From assembly GCA_031310005.1 (NCBI GenBank), contig CM062383.1:2480001-2544000 (forward strand): DNA of 64,000 bases, read 5' to 3'. This document shows positions 47,018 to 58,974 of the stretch, piece by piece. Below the pieces are notes generated by a model that made no database searches, was not told where the DNA came from, and saw nothing but the letters and a program-made list of their open reading frames with translations. Both the position numbers and the translations under genes were made by a program. Within the stretch, counting starts at the first letter, position 1; each line of letters starts with the position of its first letter. Source of the DNA: Dactylellina haptotyla (lineage: Eukaryota; Ascomycota; Orbiliomycetes; Orbiliales; Orbiliaceae).

Positions 47018-49348
47018 ATGTCGCAGGCAGGGACCCCGAACGGGACCCCGAGAAACAGCCAGGACGGTGGAGCTTCGGACAAGGACAGGACATCTCTCGA
47101 TGGCAAGGCCGCCGGGGACGCTGAAAACGCCTTCCAGAAGGCAATCGCGGTCTGGAGAAGTACGACGGCCACCCCAGAATTCGGGATGTCTCGTGCATGG
47201 AAACGCTAACATGGAACCAGGCATTGATCTGGCGTCTCTTCAGAAACAGCTCGACGCCGAAGCCAGTGAAATCATCACGAACCAACGGGACGACCTGGTA
47301 GAGCGTAAGGAGGTTGCGCAAAAGACGAAGGACTTCCGCAAGCTCAGCGACCCCGATAAACTCGCTGAATACAAGGGGCTGCTCAAGGGTAGGCTCAGCT
47401 CGCTCTCCCGCGCAAAAACATCCGACAATACCAACTGACACTGAATATAGCGTATCAGCAGTTTATTGACCACATCTCCAACCATCGGAAATCCACCGAA
47501 TCTTTATTCCTTAATGTGTACAACCACCTTTCCGAGGCTCCCGATCCTTACCCTCTACTCGAGGCGACCATCGATTCGCTAGTCCAGTCGGAAGACGTAT
47601 CTCGGCTCACGTCCGAAAATAATTCGCTACGAACCACTGTCGCGCGTCTTACCGCACAAAACCAGAATCTCGAGTCAAGAATAGACGACCTCAAGAGAGA
47701 ATCCTCGAGAAAGGACAATGAAGGCAACCGGGCATTGGAAAAGGCGGAGGAAGGTTTCCAGGCGGTATTGGAAGAGCGAACAGCTAACTGGGAGGCGAGG
47801 GAGCGCAGCTTGACGGAAAAAATCGAGCACCAGGAACGAGTCATTAAGGAGCAGAAGGCTAGTTATGAAGCCAGTCTACGAATGGGCAAGGTTTCCGAAG
47901 GAGATGACGATGATGTTCGCAATGGGGCCAGTCTTGCGGAACTCGAAATAGTCAGCAGTGACCTCGAGCGAACCACAATGCGACTGACCGATATGGAGCA
48001 CCGAAACGAACAGTTAAGATCTCAACTCGCCCAGGCGCTCGCGGCCCAAAGCAATTCCGCCGGTAAATCGCAAAAGGAACAGGATGAGCAGGATGAGGAA
48101 CTCCAAAGGCTTGAAAGCGTTAACTCGAATCTTCTAAAGAAGATGGATACCCTCAAGACCGAACAAGACGCCAGTTTCCGTGAGTACGAAAAGAAGCAAC
48201 GTCAACTTGAGCGCGAAATCGATATGATTAAGAAGGAGCGCGTCGTGCTTAAGGAGAAGGTCAAGACTTGGAGCGACTATGACGAGGTCAAGCGTGAACT
48301 AGAAGTCCTCAAGACAATTGAATTCTCAACAGGCGACGATGACGAAGACACTCAGGCAGATGAGGATGTCCAGGGAAAGAAAGAAAGCTTGGAACAACTT
48401 CTCCTCGCTAGAAACAAAAAACTAGGCAATGAGCTCACGGTTCTCCGTGTGTCGCACCAGGACCTCAGTAGTCGTCTTGAGGATCTCCAGAAACAACTCA
48501 ACTCCACATCCAAAGAGCTCAATGAATCTCGGAGCCTCAACAATCAACTCGAAGATGATCTCCATAAAGTTCAATCTCAAGCTTCCTTCCCTGCTGCTGC
48601 CATGTCCGTAGCGGGTACCTACACCTCCCGCTACCCTGCCTCCCAAGCTGGTCATTTTGGCCCTCGTGGACGCACTTCACCCACTAGCTCTATAATATCC
48701 GGCAAGACCAATGCCGGCACCTTTGACCAGCTGCGCGCTGCTAACGCCGAACCATCGGCCGGTATTCTTCCTATGCTTACCGCGCAGCGCGATCGCTACA
48801 AAGCACGTAATTCCCAACTCGAAGACGAGCTTTCGCGGACGCAAGAGACCGTTACTTCCCTCCGTCAAGAGATCTCCAGCCTGCAAAAGGACAACCTTCA
48901 ACTGTATGAGAAAACACGATATATTTCGTCTTATAACAGGCAACCTACAAAATCCAATGCTGTTGGAGTGCACAACAATCCCACCGCGAGCTCGGGATTA
49001 TCACTAGACAGATATCGCCAAGCATACGAGGCAAATCTATCGCCGTTCGAAGCATTCAGAACACGGGAGTCCGTCAGAGCGTTTAATCGCATGGGCGTTT
49101 TGGAACGAGTTCTATTCAGTCTTACGCGAATGGTAATGAAAAACAGAATCACAAGAAATTTATTCGCAGGATACTGTTTATTCTTGCACCTATTCTGTCT
49201 CAGTGTGCTATATTGGCATGGTATAACCGAGACCGAGAAGATGGGTGGCTTTTCCGTTCACGCTGGAGATACGATACCCGGCGCGGTAGGCGGTGGACGT
49301 GATGCAGGGGAATGGAAGGCTGAGGAGGCACCTATTCCCGGAACATAG
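47018..49348 (+). CDS. CASP / Coy1 golgin
   Basis: Tail-anchored Golgi coiled-coil protein that acts in intra-Golgi retrograde traffic and SNARE interaction. Exons are 47018-47159, 47221-47388 and 47451-49348, giving 735 aa. The family's N-terminal block is rebuilt across the introns: AFQKAIAVWRSIDLASLQKQ, then QKTKDFRKLSDPDKLAEYKG and AYQQFIDHISNHRKSTESLF. Residues about 130-600 are near-continuous coiled coil with an acidic break (GDDDEDTQADED). The CASP C-terminal signature GVLERVLFSLTRMVMKNR precedes the membrane anchor (about 670-690, NLFAGYCLFLHLFCLSVLYW) and a short lumenal tail. Confidence 0.93.
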
Positions 49349-49686
49349 ATCTTTTATTCTTGGTACCTTGCCTCTTTTTTCCACGTTATTTGCTTAATCG
49401 TGATATCCTGTGTTATTTGCTCTGGGTAGAACAAGAAAAAATCTTTAAATCATGTATTTTTATGCGCACATTCTTTTTTTTAACCTTTTGCCTATGCCCC
49501 CACCTCATACTTCTTGGCGATGAAATACCATGCATTATGTCTTTTTTTTATATCGGACACAAAACCTTTAGTACGTATCATATAATTCTTGTTCTAGTTA
49601 TATACTTGAGGTATCTTATATACGCTGCTTCCCGTGTAGTATTCTTTTTGTACATTTCGATAAAAATCTTACAATACTGGGGTATC
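49349..49686. other. Convergent 3' ends of CASP and GH131
   Basis: 338 T-rich bases between facing stop codons. A frame at 49360-50037 on the plus strand runs antisense into the GH131 gene and is a shadow. Confidence 0.5.
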
Positions 49687-50908
49687 TTACACCGAAGGTT
49701 CCAAAGTAACCGATCCAGAGCTGGTATCTTCGATAAAGATACCGCCGTAGGTTATCCCTTCATTCGGTCTCTTACTCTGATATCCTTCCTTCGTCACATC
49801 GATTCCAACCGGACCGGTGGGCAACTTCAACATGCCGATGTGGAACTGTCCCTTCCCGCTTGCATCGTTGTTGATCCGTGGGAAGAGCTGTTCGAGAGGC
49901 GACAGGCCGGAGCTGTAGTATGCCGAAATCTTATTGTTGACCCAGTCGGTCTCGATGGCGAAGTTGTGCCATTCGTCTGTTGTGAAGGGTGTTCTGAAAA
50001 GTTCGTAGGGACCGTTCGAGGTGGAAGAGGAGTATAGACGGATGGTTTTGGCGTCCTCAAGGGGCCATTCTTCGCCGAAGGGTGTGCCGATTTTGATTTG
50101 CCACTGTATGCCGGGATAATATCTGCAATTAACAAAGATTCTCGGTTGGAGAGTTATATATCAATTGAAGGTATACGTACGACGTGGGAAGAGTAATCTT
50201 GTGTCTCGATGAAAACTGGCTGGTATTCGTGGCTGTAGTTTAGAGGCCTTGTATTATCAGTTCTGAGACTGAAATGGTGGGTTGTGACACCGTTGGTGGT
50301 GATGTCGTTTCCGCTGTTTGGACCCGGGAGGAGTTCGGAACGACGGAAGCCAGTCTGGGGGTTACCGCCTGGTGCGAAGATTGATTTGCCGCTTTTTAAT
50401 CAATTAGTATGATACTCCAATGATTTCGGATTCCTTATCAACTCTGATATTGCGTACTTGATGGTGACAGTCAAAGATTTGCCATTCAGAGGCACATCGA
50501 ACTAAAGAACTTAAAATTAGTCTATGCCGTTCAATTCTTAGACATTAGATATAATCTTAGCTTACCAATGAATCTTCGACATTTGGAAAGTGGATAACTT
50601 TCGACCATGGTTCCTCTTTTCATCCAAGAAAAATAAGTTTAAAATTCCTCTCAATTGTGATTTACATTAAATTGCTTAAGCGCTTCCTGTAACGCAATGA
50701 GAGAGGTATTTTACTTACGTCCCAAAACATATTCCGCGTTATAAGGACTAGTATCGTAGCTATCAAACTTCTCAGATCTGAACAACGGCGGGATTCTTCC
50801 ATCAAATACAATTGGGTTCTCGCCAATTGCCGTTGTAGTCTTACTCGCCGGCGCCGCAGAAACCCGCGACAGGGCCGTGAGCAGAATGGCCGAAACTATA
50901 GACTTCAT
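49687..50908 (-). CDS. Secreted GH131 beta-glucanase
   Basis: Glycoside hydrolase family 131, fungal enzymes acting on beta-1,3/1,6/1,4-glucans of plant or fungal walls. Five exons in coding order are 50908-50719, 50615-50566, 50501-50458, 50391-50181 and 50103-49687, giving 303 aa, normal for a catalytic domain without carbohydrate module. A signal peptide is clear (MKSIVSAILLTALSRVSA, then APASK). Family blocks: IVFDGRIPPLF, PWSKVIHFPNVEDS, SLTVTINGKSIFAPGGNPQT followed by GFRRSELLPGP, HHFSLRTDNTRPLNYSHEYQ, and C-terminal HIGMLKLPTGP with GITYGGIFIEDTS. The acceptor of exon 5 (ATACAG before TGG) is deduced from frame. Two very short exons (50 and 44 nt) are notable. Confidence 0.88.
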
Positions 50909-52320
50909 CTTGAAAGCACGAGAAAATACTGATATCGATAAAGTGCAAGTGGGTCCCCGCGTCGAATTGGCACCGAACAAATTTAAAATCAAGCTTTGCC
51001 TTAACTCTCCCAAGACAGAAATTTTAAAAAGAGATCAGGAATCGAAAAGCACTCTGGAAGCGTATTCTCCTTTTATACTTTGTTCCCCAAAACCGGGGAA
51101 GACGTGGTACTGGGGTGCGCGTTCAGCTTTCGTATCATCCGTATATATATCATCGTAGCCTATAATCCTTGCCCCCCTTGACACGAAATTTCCCTCCGAT
51201 GCATACAGTTGAGCCCGGTTGGCAGGTTATTCCATCGTGTAATACGATCGATATCTCGCATCATAAATATGCAAGTTACCATCGGAGCGACTTCCAGCGC
51301 GCTAGTAAGGGTGGTGGGAGGGAAACGTGCCAGTACGCTGCAAATATATTGAATAATTTTAATTCTGGAAAGCATTAAAAAGGTCGAGAAGAGCCGACTT
51401 TGTTAGGGTTGAGATCGGCTAATATCACGGACAGGCTGAAGGGTTTCTAGATGATTACTGGATGGGGTAATTTACCAGGTTGCAAGGGTATCAGAAGGTT
51501 ACGAGGGCGGTCCGGAATACCGGGATAAGAAATAGGGGAGGTTGGCGATAGTATAAATGAATTTATAAGCTTCGTCATTATTGAAAGAATTATCTGTAGT
51601 AATTGCATTGCATTTGACTTCTGCAGCACTTTTGTTCTCGAGATCTCGAACTCAAGCATGATTTGGATGTAAAATGTGTTGGGTTGTGCGCCGCTGTGGC
51701 GGGGTGTGTAACAGTGGCGGATTACATAGAATTACAATTTGATTGAATCGCAGTTGGAAAAAATCGGCCCTTTTGGTTTGATTAGTAAGGCTGGTAGTTT
51801 ACAATATCGAACGAAAATGCAGAGTATAAGACGCCTGTAGCCTCACTTTCAATTCACATATTCGTAAATTCATTGTAGTTTCCCTCCAGTGTATGGCAGG
51901 TCAACGATTCTCAGAACCGTGGCACCCTAGTATATTGACATCTTGGATGATCATATTCGTATTCCCTCATTCTATGACACCTTTTTTGCATTTACAGAGA
52001 AAAAGTTGGATATCCTCGAACCCCATAGAAATATACATGTAGACGTGAGCTGTAAGAGCTCCCACCACAATCCCGAAACAAGACAAAAAAGGACGCCAGA
52101 AGTTGGGTTGAAAGAGTTTCGTAAGATCCTACCTCTTGTAGTATATCAAGAAGGCAGTGTTTTTTAGGCAAGGCGGGATATATGATGGATTAAGGTGTAT
52201 TGTAGGTGGGTGTGGGTGTGTGTCAGAGAGGGAAAAAAAAGGAAAAATGGTAGGCCATGACATTATATAAAAAACCTAAAAACACAATCGAAGAAAGAAG
52301 ATGCTAAACACACAATCAAA
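50909..52320. other. Intergenic: GH131 promoter and uL22 3' end
   Basis: About 1.4 kb with no supported gene. Frames near 50877-51158 and 51943-52167 are unlike known proteins. A GTGTGGGTGTGTGTC-like stretch lies near 52210. Confidence 0.5.
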
Positions 52321-53399
52321 TTACGACGAGGTGATTTCGTGTCTCTTGATGGTGGTTAATCGGCCGCGCTGTCTGGTGTTCAGTCTGACAATGCCGGTCT
52401 CCTTGACCTTCTCGACGGACTCATCCTCTTCGGAGACGACAACCTCGATGTGGCATGGGTTGGACATGTATGGGTTGATCTAGAATAAATATGTTAGGAA
52501 ACGAGTTGAAAAGAAGCATATCAGTTTATGCTGAGTGATTGAATTGTTTGACGTACTCTACCGTGAGCACGGTATGTTCTTCTTCGCTGCTTAGGAGCTT
52601 GGTTGACCTGGATGTGGGAAACAACGAGCTTCTCGGTGTCGAGGCCCTTGGAGTCGGCGTTGGCCTCAGCGTTCTTGAGGAGACCGAGAAGGAACTCGGC
52701 GGACTTCTCTGGCCAACGGCCAAGAGGAGCACCAAACTGCTTGGCTATATATCGTGAAAAATTCCAGTCAGCCGTATATTCCCAAGATACTGTGTGGAAC
52801 AATGTTGATTCTCGAATCCCCGCAATCCCCAATCTCATCGTATTGCCCCCTAGATAGCCATCCAATTGTCCTCGTAGACCTCCCCATAAACATAACCATC
52901 ATCTCATCGGTTTTCCAGATTCGAGCCACATTGTTCCACACAGATTGTTTCAACAAAACATAGAATTTCCCCACTAACCTTGAGCAGTTCGGCCAGTGCC
53001 ACCGGCAAACCGTCTCATTGGGACGCACTCCTTCTTCTCCCTGACGTTCTCGAGGAAGGTAAGAGCTCTGGAGAGCTTCATGCCACTGACGGCCTGGGCA
53101 GCCTCACGGGTGTTCTTGAAGGACACACGGAGGTAAGAACCGCGCGACTTGGCGGACTTGGTTGGGTTTTGGGGAACGGCGGCGTAGCGGACCTATATTC
53201 CAGAAGCATCATGTCGTCAGTACGACCGTCTTGTAGTAATTTTGTCTGAAATTGAAGATGATGATTTCGAGATATCGAATTTTCGAGCCGATGAGCGGTC
53301 AAGCGGGCCCGTCGAGCAGACGTCGACGCCGGTCGACATCAATCGAGCATCGAGCATCGAGCATCGAGGGTATCGAGAGCGAGCGAGGGCACTGACCAT
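52321..53399 (-). CDS. rpl17: 60S ribosomal protein uL22 (RPL17)
   Basis: Large-subunit protein lining the peptide exit tunnel. Coding order is 53399-53397 (only the ATG), 53192-52979, 52744-52557 and 52479-52321, giving 187 aa, the standard eukaryotic length. Reading ATG joined to GTCCGCTACGCC gives the universal MVRYA start. Other family blocks are [78 protein letters not shown] and the C-terminal [14 protein letters not shown]. The first intron (204 nt) has a 7-bp tandem repeat and the second (234 nt) a long inverted repeat, both listed. It diverges from the fibrillarin gene. Confidence 0.97.
52790..52943. repeat. Long inverted repeat inside uL22 intron 2
   Basis: Outer arms CTGTGTGGAACAATGT (52790-52805) and its exact reverse complement (52928-52943) pair over 16 bp. 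After a 5/2-nt internal loop, inner arms CTCGAATC (52811-52818) and 52918-52925 pair over 8 bp. The apical loop is 99 nt. The stem would occupy most of the 234-nt intron and bring the splice sites close together. Confidence 0.9.
53342..53369. repeat. Heptanucleotide tandem repeat in uL22 intron 1
   Basis: Four copies of ATCGAGC, the last ending in G, 28-55 bp inside the first intron next to the one-codon first exon. Further GAGCGAG-like sequence follows. It is a simple microsatellite; length variation between strains would be expected. Confidence 0.85.
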
Positions 53400-53887
53400 T
53401 TTGTCGGTATTGGGGGGGGGGTTGTCGTGAGGTTGGTGAAGCTGTCGATGGGATATTCAAGTCGATTCGTCGTCCGGGCGAAAATAATTACCAGACCACA
53501 CAATCAAATTGGCACCGAGCAGGGTTTGCGCTGCTGCCCGAACGGGGCGTTTGCCCGAAAAGATGTGTTGTCGGGGTTGCGAGCCCTAGTCACCTGATGG
53601 GGCGCACCAGCCCCAATGTGGCTAGGCCGACGTTTAAGCCGCTAATGGCTTGGCGCTGCTGAAAAAAGAAAGTTCGATTTAGAAAATTTTATCGAGCAGG
53701 CATCGTCGCGACAGAACAAAGTCCCAGCCATCATTCATCCTCGCCAACTTCTTCTCCTCCATTCCCTGACGACAATCAGTCTATTGCCGTCGTATCACTG
53801 GAGCGCGTATTGGCTAGACTGCATCGCATGCTAGTGCAACTTCACATTCTTTTACGATAACTCTTACCTCGCATACACACAGAACAA
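53400..53887. promoter_or_regulatory. Shared divergent promoter of uL22 and fibrillarin
   Basis: 488 bases between opposed start codons of two ribosome-biogenesis genes. It contains G/C-rich blocks (around 53520-53650) and a C/T-rich leader before fibrillarin. No individual factor site could be assigned with confidence. Confidence 0.6.
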
Positions 53888-55105
53888 ATGGCGTTCACAC
53901 CTAGAGGTCGTGGCGGTGGGGGTGGCCGAGGTGGTTTCGGCGGCGGCGGCCGTGGAGGTGCTGGTGGACGGGGTGGACGAGGCGGTGGTCCTCCAGGTCG
54001 AGGTATGCTCTTACTCTTTGTCATTCAATGACTTGCACAATCCGTGCTGTTTTCCTGGTGCTCGCATGACCGGCCAGCCACGCCGGTGTACGTCAGTATC
54101 AGCAGTTTTTTTCATTGGTTCTAACAATTGCTCGATAGGTGGTGGACGAGGTGGTTTCGGCGGCGGTGGCCGTGGAGCTGCTCGCGGCGGCGGCGGCAGA
54201 GGCGGTCCTAGGGGCGGTGCTCGTGGAGGCGGTCGTGGAGGCGGTCGTGGTGGAAAGCCTGGTATGGGCGGCGCCAAAGGTGGTGCCAAAGTTGCGATTG
54301 AAGTCCACCCTCGTCACCCAGGTGTCTTTGTCGCTAGAAGCACCAAGGAGGATCTCCTCGTCACCAAGAACTTGGTCCCAGGAGAGTCCGTCTACGGCGA
54401 AAAGCGTATATCCATTGACGCCCCCGTCGAGTCCACCAACGGCGAAGCCGGTGTCCCAACCAAGATCGAATACCGTGTCTGGAATCCTTTCAGATCAAAG
54501 ATCGCTGCTGGTATCCTCGGTGGGTTGGATGAGATCTTCATCAAACCTGGTGGAAAAGTGCTGTACCTCGGTGCTGCCTCTGGTACCTCCGTTTCTCACG
54601 TTGCCGACATTGTCGGCCCAACTGGTTGCGTCTACGCTGTTGAGTTCTCACACAGGTCCGGACGTGATCTGATCAACATGGCCAAGAAGAGAACAAACGT
54701 CATCCCGATCATCGAGGATGCCAGACATCCTATGAAGTACCGAATGCTCGTCTCGATGGTCGATGTCGTCTTCGCCGACGTTGCTCAGCCAGATCAAGCC
54801 AGAATCGTCGGTCTTAACGCTCACTTATTCTTGAAGGATAACGGTGGTGTCGTCGTCTCCATCAAGGCCAGCTGTATCGACAGTACCGCTGCGCCGGAAG
54901 CCGTCTTCGCACAGGAAGTCAAGAGACTCAGAGCTGAGAGAATAAAACCCATGGAACAATTGACATTAGGTATGATCAAGAACCCTCAACTTTGCCCCCC
55001 ATAACAGAAATTTGCGGAGTACGTAACTAACACTGCGCCCCCACAGAACCTTTCGAGAGAGATCATTGTGCTGTCGTCGGCAAGTACGTCCGCTCGCAGT
55101 CTTAG
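53888..55105 (+). CDS. nop1: Fibrillarin (NOP1), rRNA 2'-O-methyltransferase
   Basis: Catalytic subunit of box C/D snoRNPs in the nucleolus; it methylates pre-rRNA 2'-hydroxyls using S-adenosylmethionine and also methylates histone H2A glutamine in yeast and human cells. Exons are 53888-54002, 54139-54969 and 55047-55105, giving 334 aa. The Gly/Arg-rich domain (about 5-90) is split by intron 1 between two similar [10 protein letters not shown] units. The methyltransferase domain holds [14 protein letters not shown], motif [35 protein letters not shown] and [15 protein letters not shown]. The terminal [18 protein letters not shown] is restored by the last intron. Out-of-frame ATGs just downstream are shadows. 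Confidence 0.97.
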
Positions 55106-57335
55106 GCAGATTTACCCAACATGCTTCAATACCTATTACTATACGGCAACGAATGCGCCACTTTGGGCTCAGCCGCCGCCGCCGGACCTACGACTGTCTC
55201 TTTCGCCCTGACATAATCTACTAGGGAACTCCTATGTTGTCTTCGGCTACTGGCGACAACGGCATCCTTATTTTCGAGGGGTTATCTCTTGCATTGTTTA
55301 ATTGTCCCGTGTTCTCGCCCAGGAGTTTGGTTGCCCGTGGTTTCTCTTGTCTTATCTCTTTTGTCTTTGTGCCAGTTCTTTGTTACCACCTACATACGGT
55401 TGCCCCGTTTCAGATGTATATTATATGAGTGTACTCTTTACTGCAAGTCTAGGATAAGTTGTATCAATACACCCCGATATCGGAATAGAGACCCTACGGC
55501 GTCGTGAATCGCCTTGGAGAGTGGCTTTTCTGAGCCACAATGTGATACGCCGCTATATGATGACGAAAGGCTAGAGTCGGATGGAATGTTCCGATCTCTT
55601 GTTTGCCACAATGCTGGGTCGATAGGCTATGTTTTAAGCATCTAGAGCTGAGCTGCGGGGAAGTTCCACATGTTGAAATGGGGTATATCTATATTGATAG
55701 ACCTCGGATAACCTAAAATAACTAGCGCTATGGATTGGGGCTATTGGTATGCGTAATCTGCTTGGGAAAGCGGGTTCTTGGATAAAGCTTGCTCTCCGAG
55801 GAATTCCTAGATTATCAATGTTAGCATCTGCTACGGTATCAAAATGATCAGACGAAAATAAGCCATTTCGGCATGTTCGAGCCTCTATTCCCCACGTCTT
55901 CGCTTGCGGCTGTGCACTGTGTAGTGTGTACAGGAGCTAGAGTCGGAAGTCTTTCTGCGAGGCGTTCTAGAAAATATTGCAAGTCGACGATCTGATCGTA
56001 GCGGCTCTGCCACAGTTGGTGTTCTCAGACCCACCGTTGAAACAAGAATCTGGAGGCACTTTAGTGTTTTTCGTCTAAATATCGCTTAAGAACCACTCAG
56101 ATTGGTGGGTTGTGTAACGATTGTCGGTGTTTATTAGCTAAGCCCCCAATACTCCGTAACGTAGAACCACGCGACTGATCAAGCTTGTTTCTCTCCAACG
56201 CTTGTTTTTGAAGTCTCGAGTCGGTGCCCGTCTGTCTACTACCCAGATGGATAGCGTCGGCCGAGGATATGTTTGATCCATCTTGGCGACAGGACTTTGA
56301 CGCTTCAAAGTGGAGTCTCTCAGCTTCGACACTCTGGCTAAAGCTTCCCGCTTCCACGTAAACATTGGGGCGCCAGAACAATGCAGCGCCATTCAGTCTA
56401 TTTCCCAGGTATTGTATTCCTGTGAAACCGACTTTTGATTTTCATGTTACCGCCTATCTACGGATCATGTTTACATCACGAATCCAACCTGCGGCTTCGC
56501 AATTCGACCGTTTCAGCCCACCGCCGTTTATTGGACAAAGGGGCTCTCAATATCGCTGTATCGGCGACAGACAAGAGCCCACCAAACCGGGGTGATGCCT
56601 ACCCGTCAAACGGCTGAACACCGCATACTGCACGATAATACGATTCTTCCCCATGTCCCCCAGGCCACACCGAATTTCTGCTGACCAAGTCATGTCTCCA
56701 TGTTTTTGTGTCTGAGACCACCATGGTTGCTGCCGATTGGCTTGGTTCAGCCCTATGTCCCCACCCGTCGCGCTCCTTTTGACGAGTGGCAGCAGACACG
56801 CCCAAAGAGAAACTCAAATTTAGGACTTGCATTAGCACCTTTCGTACCTATTGCATTGCGCAAAACAACAGGCAGCCAGGGAATCGAAGATAATATGGAG
56901 TATAGCGAATTTGCCATTATTGACATGGGAGACATGAGAGACATTTGCACTTTCGGGGGCTGAGGGGTGGAACATTTCAACGAACTGGCCTTGCATTGGA
57001 GTGTTCTCCATATTCTCCCATCCAAAGCAATCCGTGGTTTGCGACAAGGAAAGGAGCCAAACGTATATGACGGTCCGTGATGCGAAGGTTCCTATAAACC
57101 GGTGGCTCTCCCCCTTCCAAATTGGAATATCCGGATCTTGATTTATTTAATCATCGTGCTTCCCTTCGTTTTTGGATTCCTCGATCGATTCGATTCGTCT
57201 TTGGCCTTCAATCCCCTTCTCTTAAATTATTTATTTAACCGGGGTTATCGCCACCTTTTTCTCTACACTCTCTGATAACGCACCCTTCGACAATATATTT
57301 AGTAGTATATTTAATTCAATCAATTGATTCAAAAA
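55106..57335. other. Intergenic, no gene seen
   Basis: About 2.2 kb. The first part is the fibrillarin 3' region and the last few hundred bases (T/A-rich near 57290-57330) are the FAS1-gene promoter. Frames at 56097-56392 and 56700-56963 show no family features. Confidence 0.5.
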
Positions 57336-58650
57336 ATGCACTCAAAGCAAATCATCACGGCTGCGCTGTTGGCCGTCTCGGCGGTCAATGCGCAATCGGG
57401 ATCGTTCTTCGATGTCGTGAAGAGCCAGCAGGAACTCTCCCTATTCGCCGCCCTCGTCCAGAGCCTGAACAACACCTTCACGGACCTCATCGAGTCGTTC
57501 GCCCCAGCGGACTACAAAACCGTCTTGGTCCCTAACAATGAAGCTATTACATCGTTCATGCAAAAGAATGATATCAAATCTCCAGCTGATGTTCCAGTGG
57601 ACGCCATCCTCCCGTTCTTGAGTTATCATATTCTCTTGAATAATGTTAGCAGTACGGAGCTCGCCCAGCCGGGTGGTAATATCGTTGAGACAAAATTGCA
57701 AAATACAGAGTTTTCCCTGTTGAAGGACAATGCCGGTCAAGTTGTTTATGGACACAAGGCAGATGAGATGGCAGAGGTGTCCAAGACCAATTCTCTTCAA
57801 GTCAAGAGTGGATTTGGCGATACCGTTGGCATCGTCAAGACAGATGTTGTTTTCAACCAGGGACTCTTGCATATCGTTGACGGGTAGGTTTTATTACTGC
57901 TCCTTAAGCACTGATTATGAAAAGAGAATATTAACAGATAAACACAGATTCTTGACCCTTCCGAGGAACTGCTCCAAGACAATTGCCCACCGTGGTGCCG
58001 AACGCTTGGTCACATACATTGGCCGCGTTGGTCTTCTTGACGCTCTCGATGGCACGCCCGGTGCAACTTGTTTTGCCCCTTCGGATGCCGCGATCGAGGC
58101 TGCTGGCCCGATCCTCATGAACATGACTGATGCCGAGATCCTCGATGCTATCAAGTTCCACATCTTGTTGGATCCATACTACACCAAGAGTCTCAAGGAC
58201 GGCCAGGTTATCGAAACCGCATTGACCGGCAAATCTGTTACCGTCAATATTGTCGGGGCTGACTACTACTTCAACGGTGTCCGAGCGAAGACCACTAATG
58301 ATATCGTCAGGAACGGCGTTGCCTATGTGCTCGATGGGGTATGTAATATCCAATCTACAACCGTCTATTCTAAACCATGAGTACTAACAGAACCACCACG
58401 TTAGATCATGCCCTTTGAATTCAACGGAACAATCTCCGGCTCTACCTCGACTTCGGCACCAGCTACATCGACCATGCCATCCACCTCCATGGGCACCGAC
58501 ACCATGACCATGACCACTGGCAGCGGAATGACTTCCACCGGAACTACATCCGCGCCAACAACAACTGGCACACCGAACGCCGCTGGAGCTATCCAAGTTG
58601 GCGGGTCGATGTTCGTCGCTGGATTGATGGCTTTAGCCGCTTTGGTTTAA
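57336..58650 (+). CDS. GPI-anchored fasciclin (FAS1) domain protein
   Basis: Cell-surface adhesion-type protein. Exons are 57336-57883, 57948-58338 and 58405-58650, giving 394 aa. The start at MHSKQ gives a good signal peptide (IITAALLAVSAVNA, then QSGS). Two FAS1 domains follow, about 25-185 and 190-335. The hallmarks are FAPADYKTVLVPNNEAI with LSYHILLNN, then TCFAPSDAAIEAAG with IKFHILLDP. A Thr/Ser-rich stalk (SGSTSTSAPATSTMPSTS and following) leads to a GPI-type end (NAAGAIQVGGSMFVAGLMA, then LAALV). The protein should be O-glycosylated and attached to membrane or wall. Such proteins act in adhesion and wall organisation; the ligand is unknown. Confidence 0.92.
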
Positions 58651-58974
58651 GCTGAAAATGAAAATATGGGGCTGCCCGATGTTTTGCTAGAGAGCAGAGT
58701 ACTACTAAAAGTCGAAGTGTGTTCATATTTACATATTTTAACCTTTGCATATGATATTATTTTAATTACCACATATACTCTATACGATTATCCTACGTTT
58801 CCTTAATAGACTGTGACGTAAAAACAATGTTCGCACACACCCAGGCAGCATACGTTCTATATAGGCTATCTCGTACTTTTATTGTCAACCTAACTAGAAT
58901 ACAAATATATACGATTTAAAAAGCAACACAAAATAATATCGTCTTGATCTGTGACAGTTGTCAAGGAAGCCCAT
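58651..58974. other. Convergent 3' ends
   Basis: 324 A/T-rich bases between facing stop codons. No gene seen. Confidence 0.5.

Noticed and set aside
49360-50037. 225-codon plus-strand frame after CASP
   Set aside because: It runs antisense through the last GH131 exon and begins in T-rich 3' sequence; the GH131 reading on the minus strand matches a known family.
53342-53369. Tandem ATCGAGC units as a CRISPR-like array
   Set aside because: The units abut without spacers and sit in a fungal intron; it is a microsatellite.
52745-53396. Box C/D snoRNA inside the uL22 introns
   Set aside because: GATGATG-like and CTGA sequences occur, but not with the right box C sequence, spacing and closing stem; only the inverted repeat itself is reported.
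57324-57335. Upstream start (four codons earlier) for the FAS1 gene
   Set aside because: That codon is TTG; the ATG at 57336 gives a standard signal peptide.
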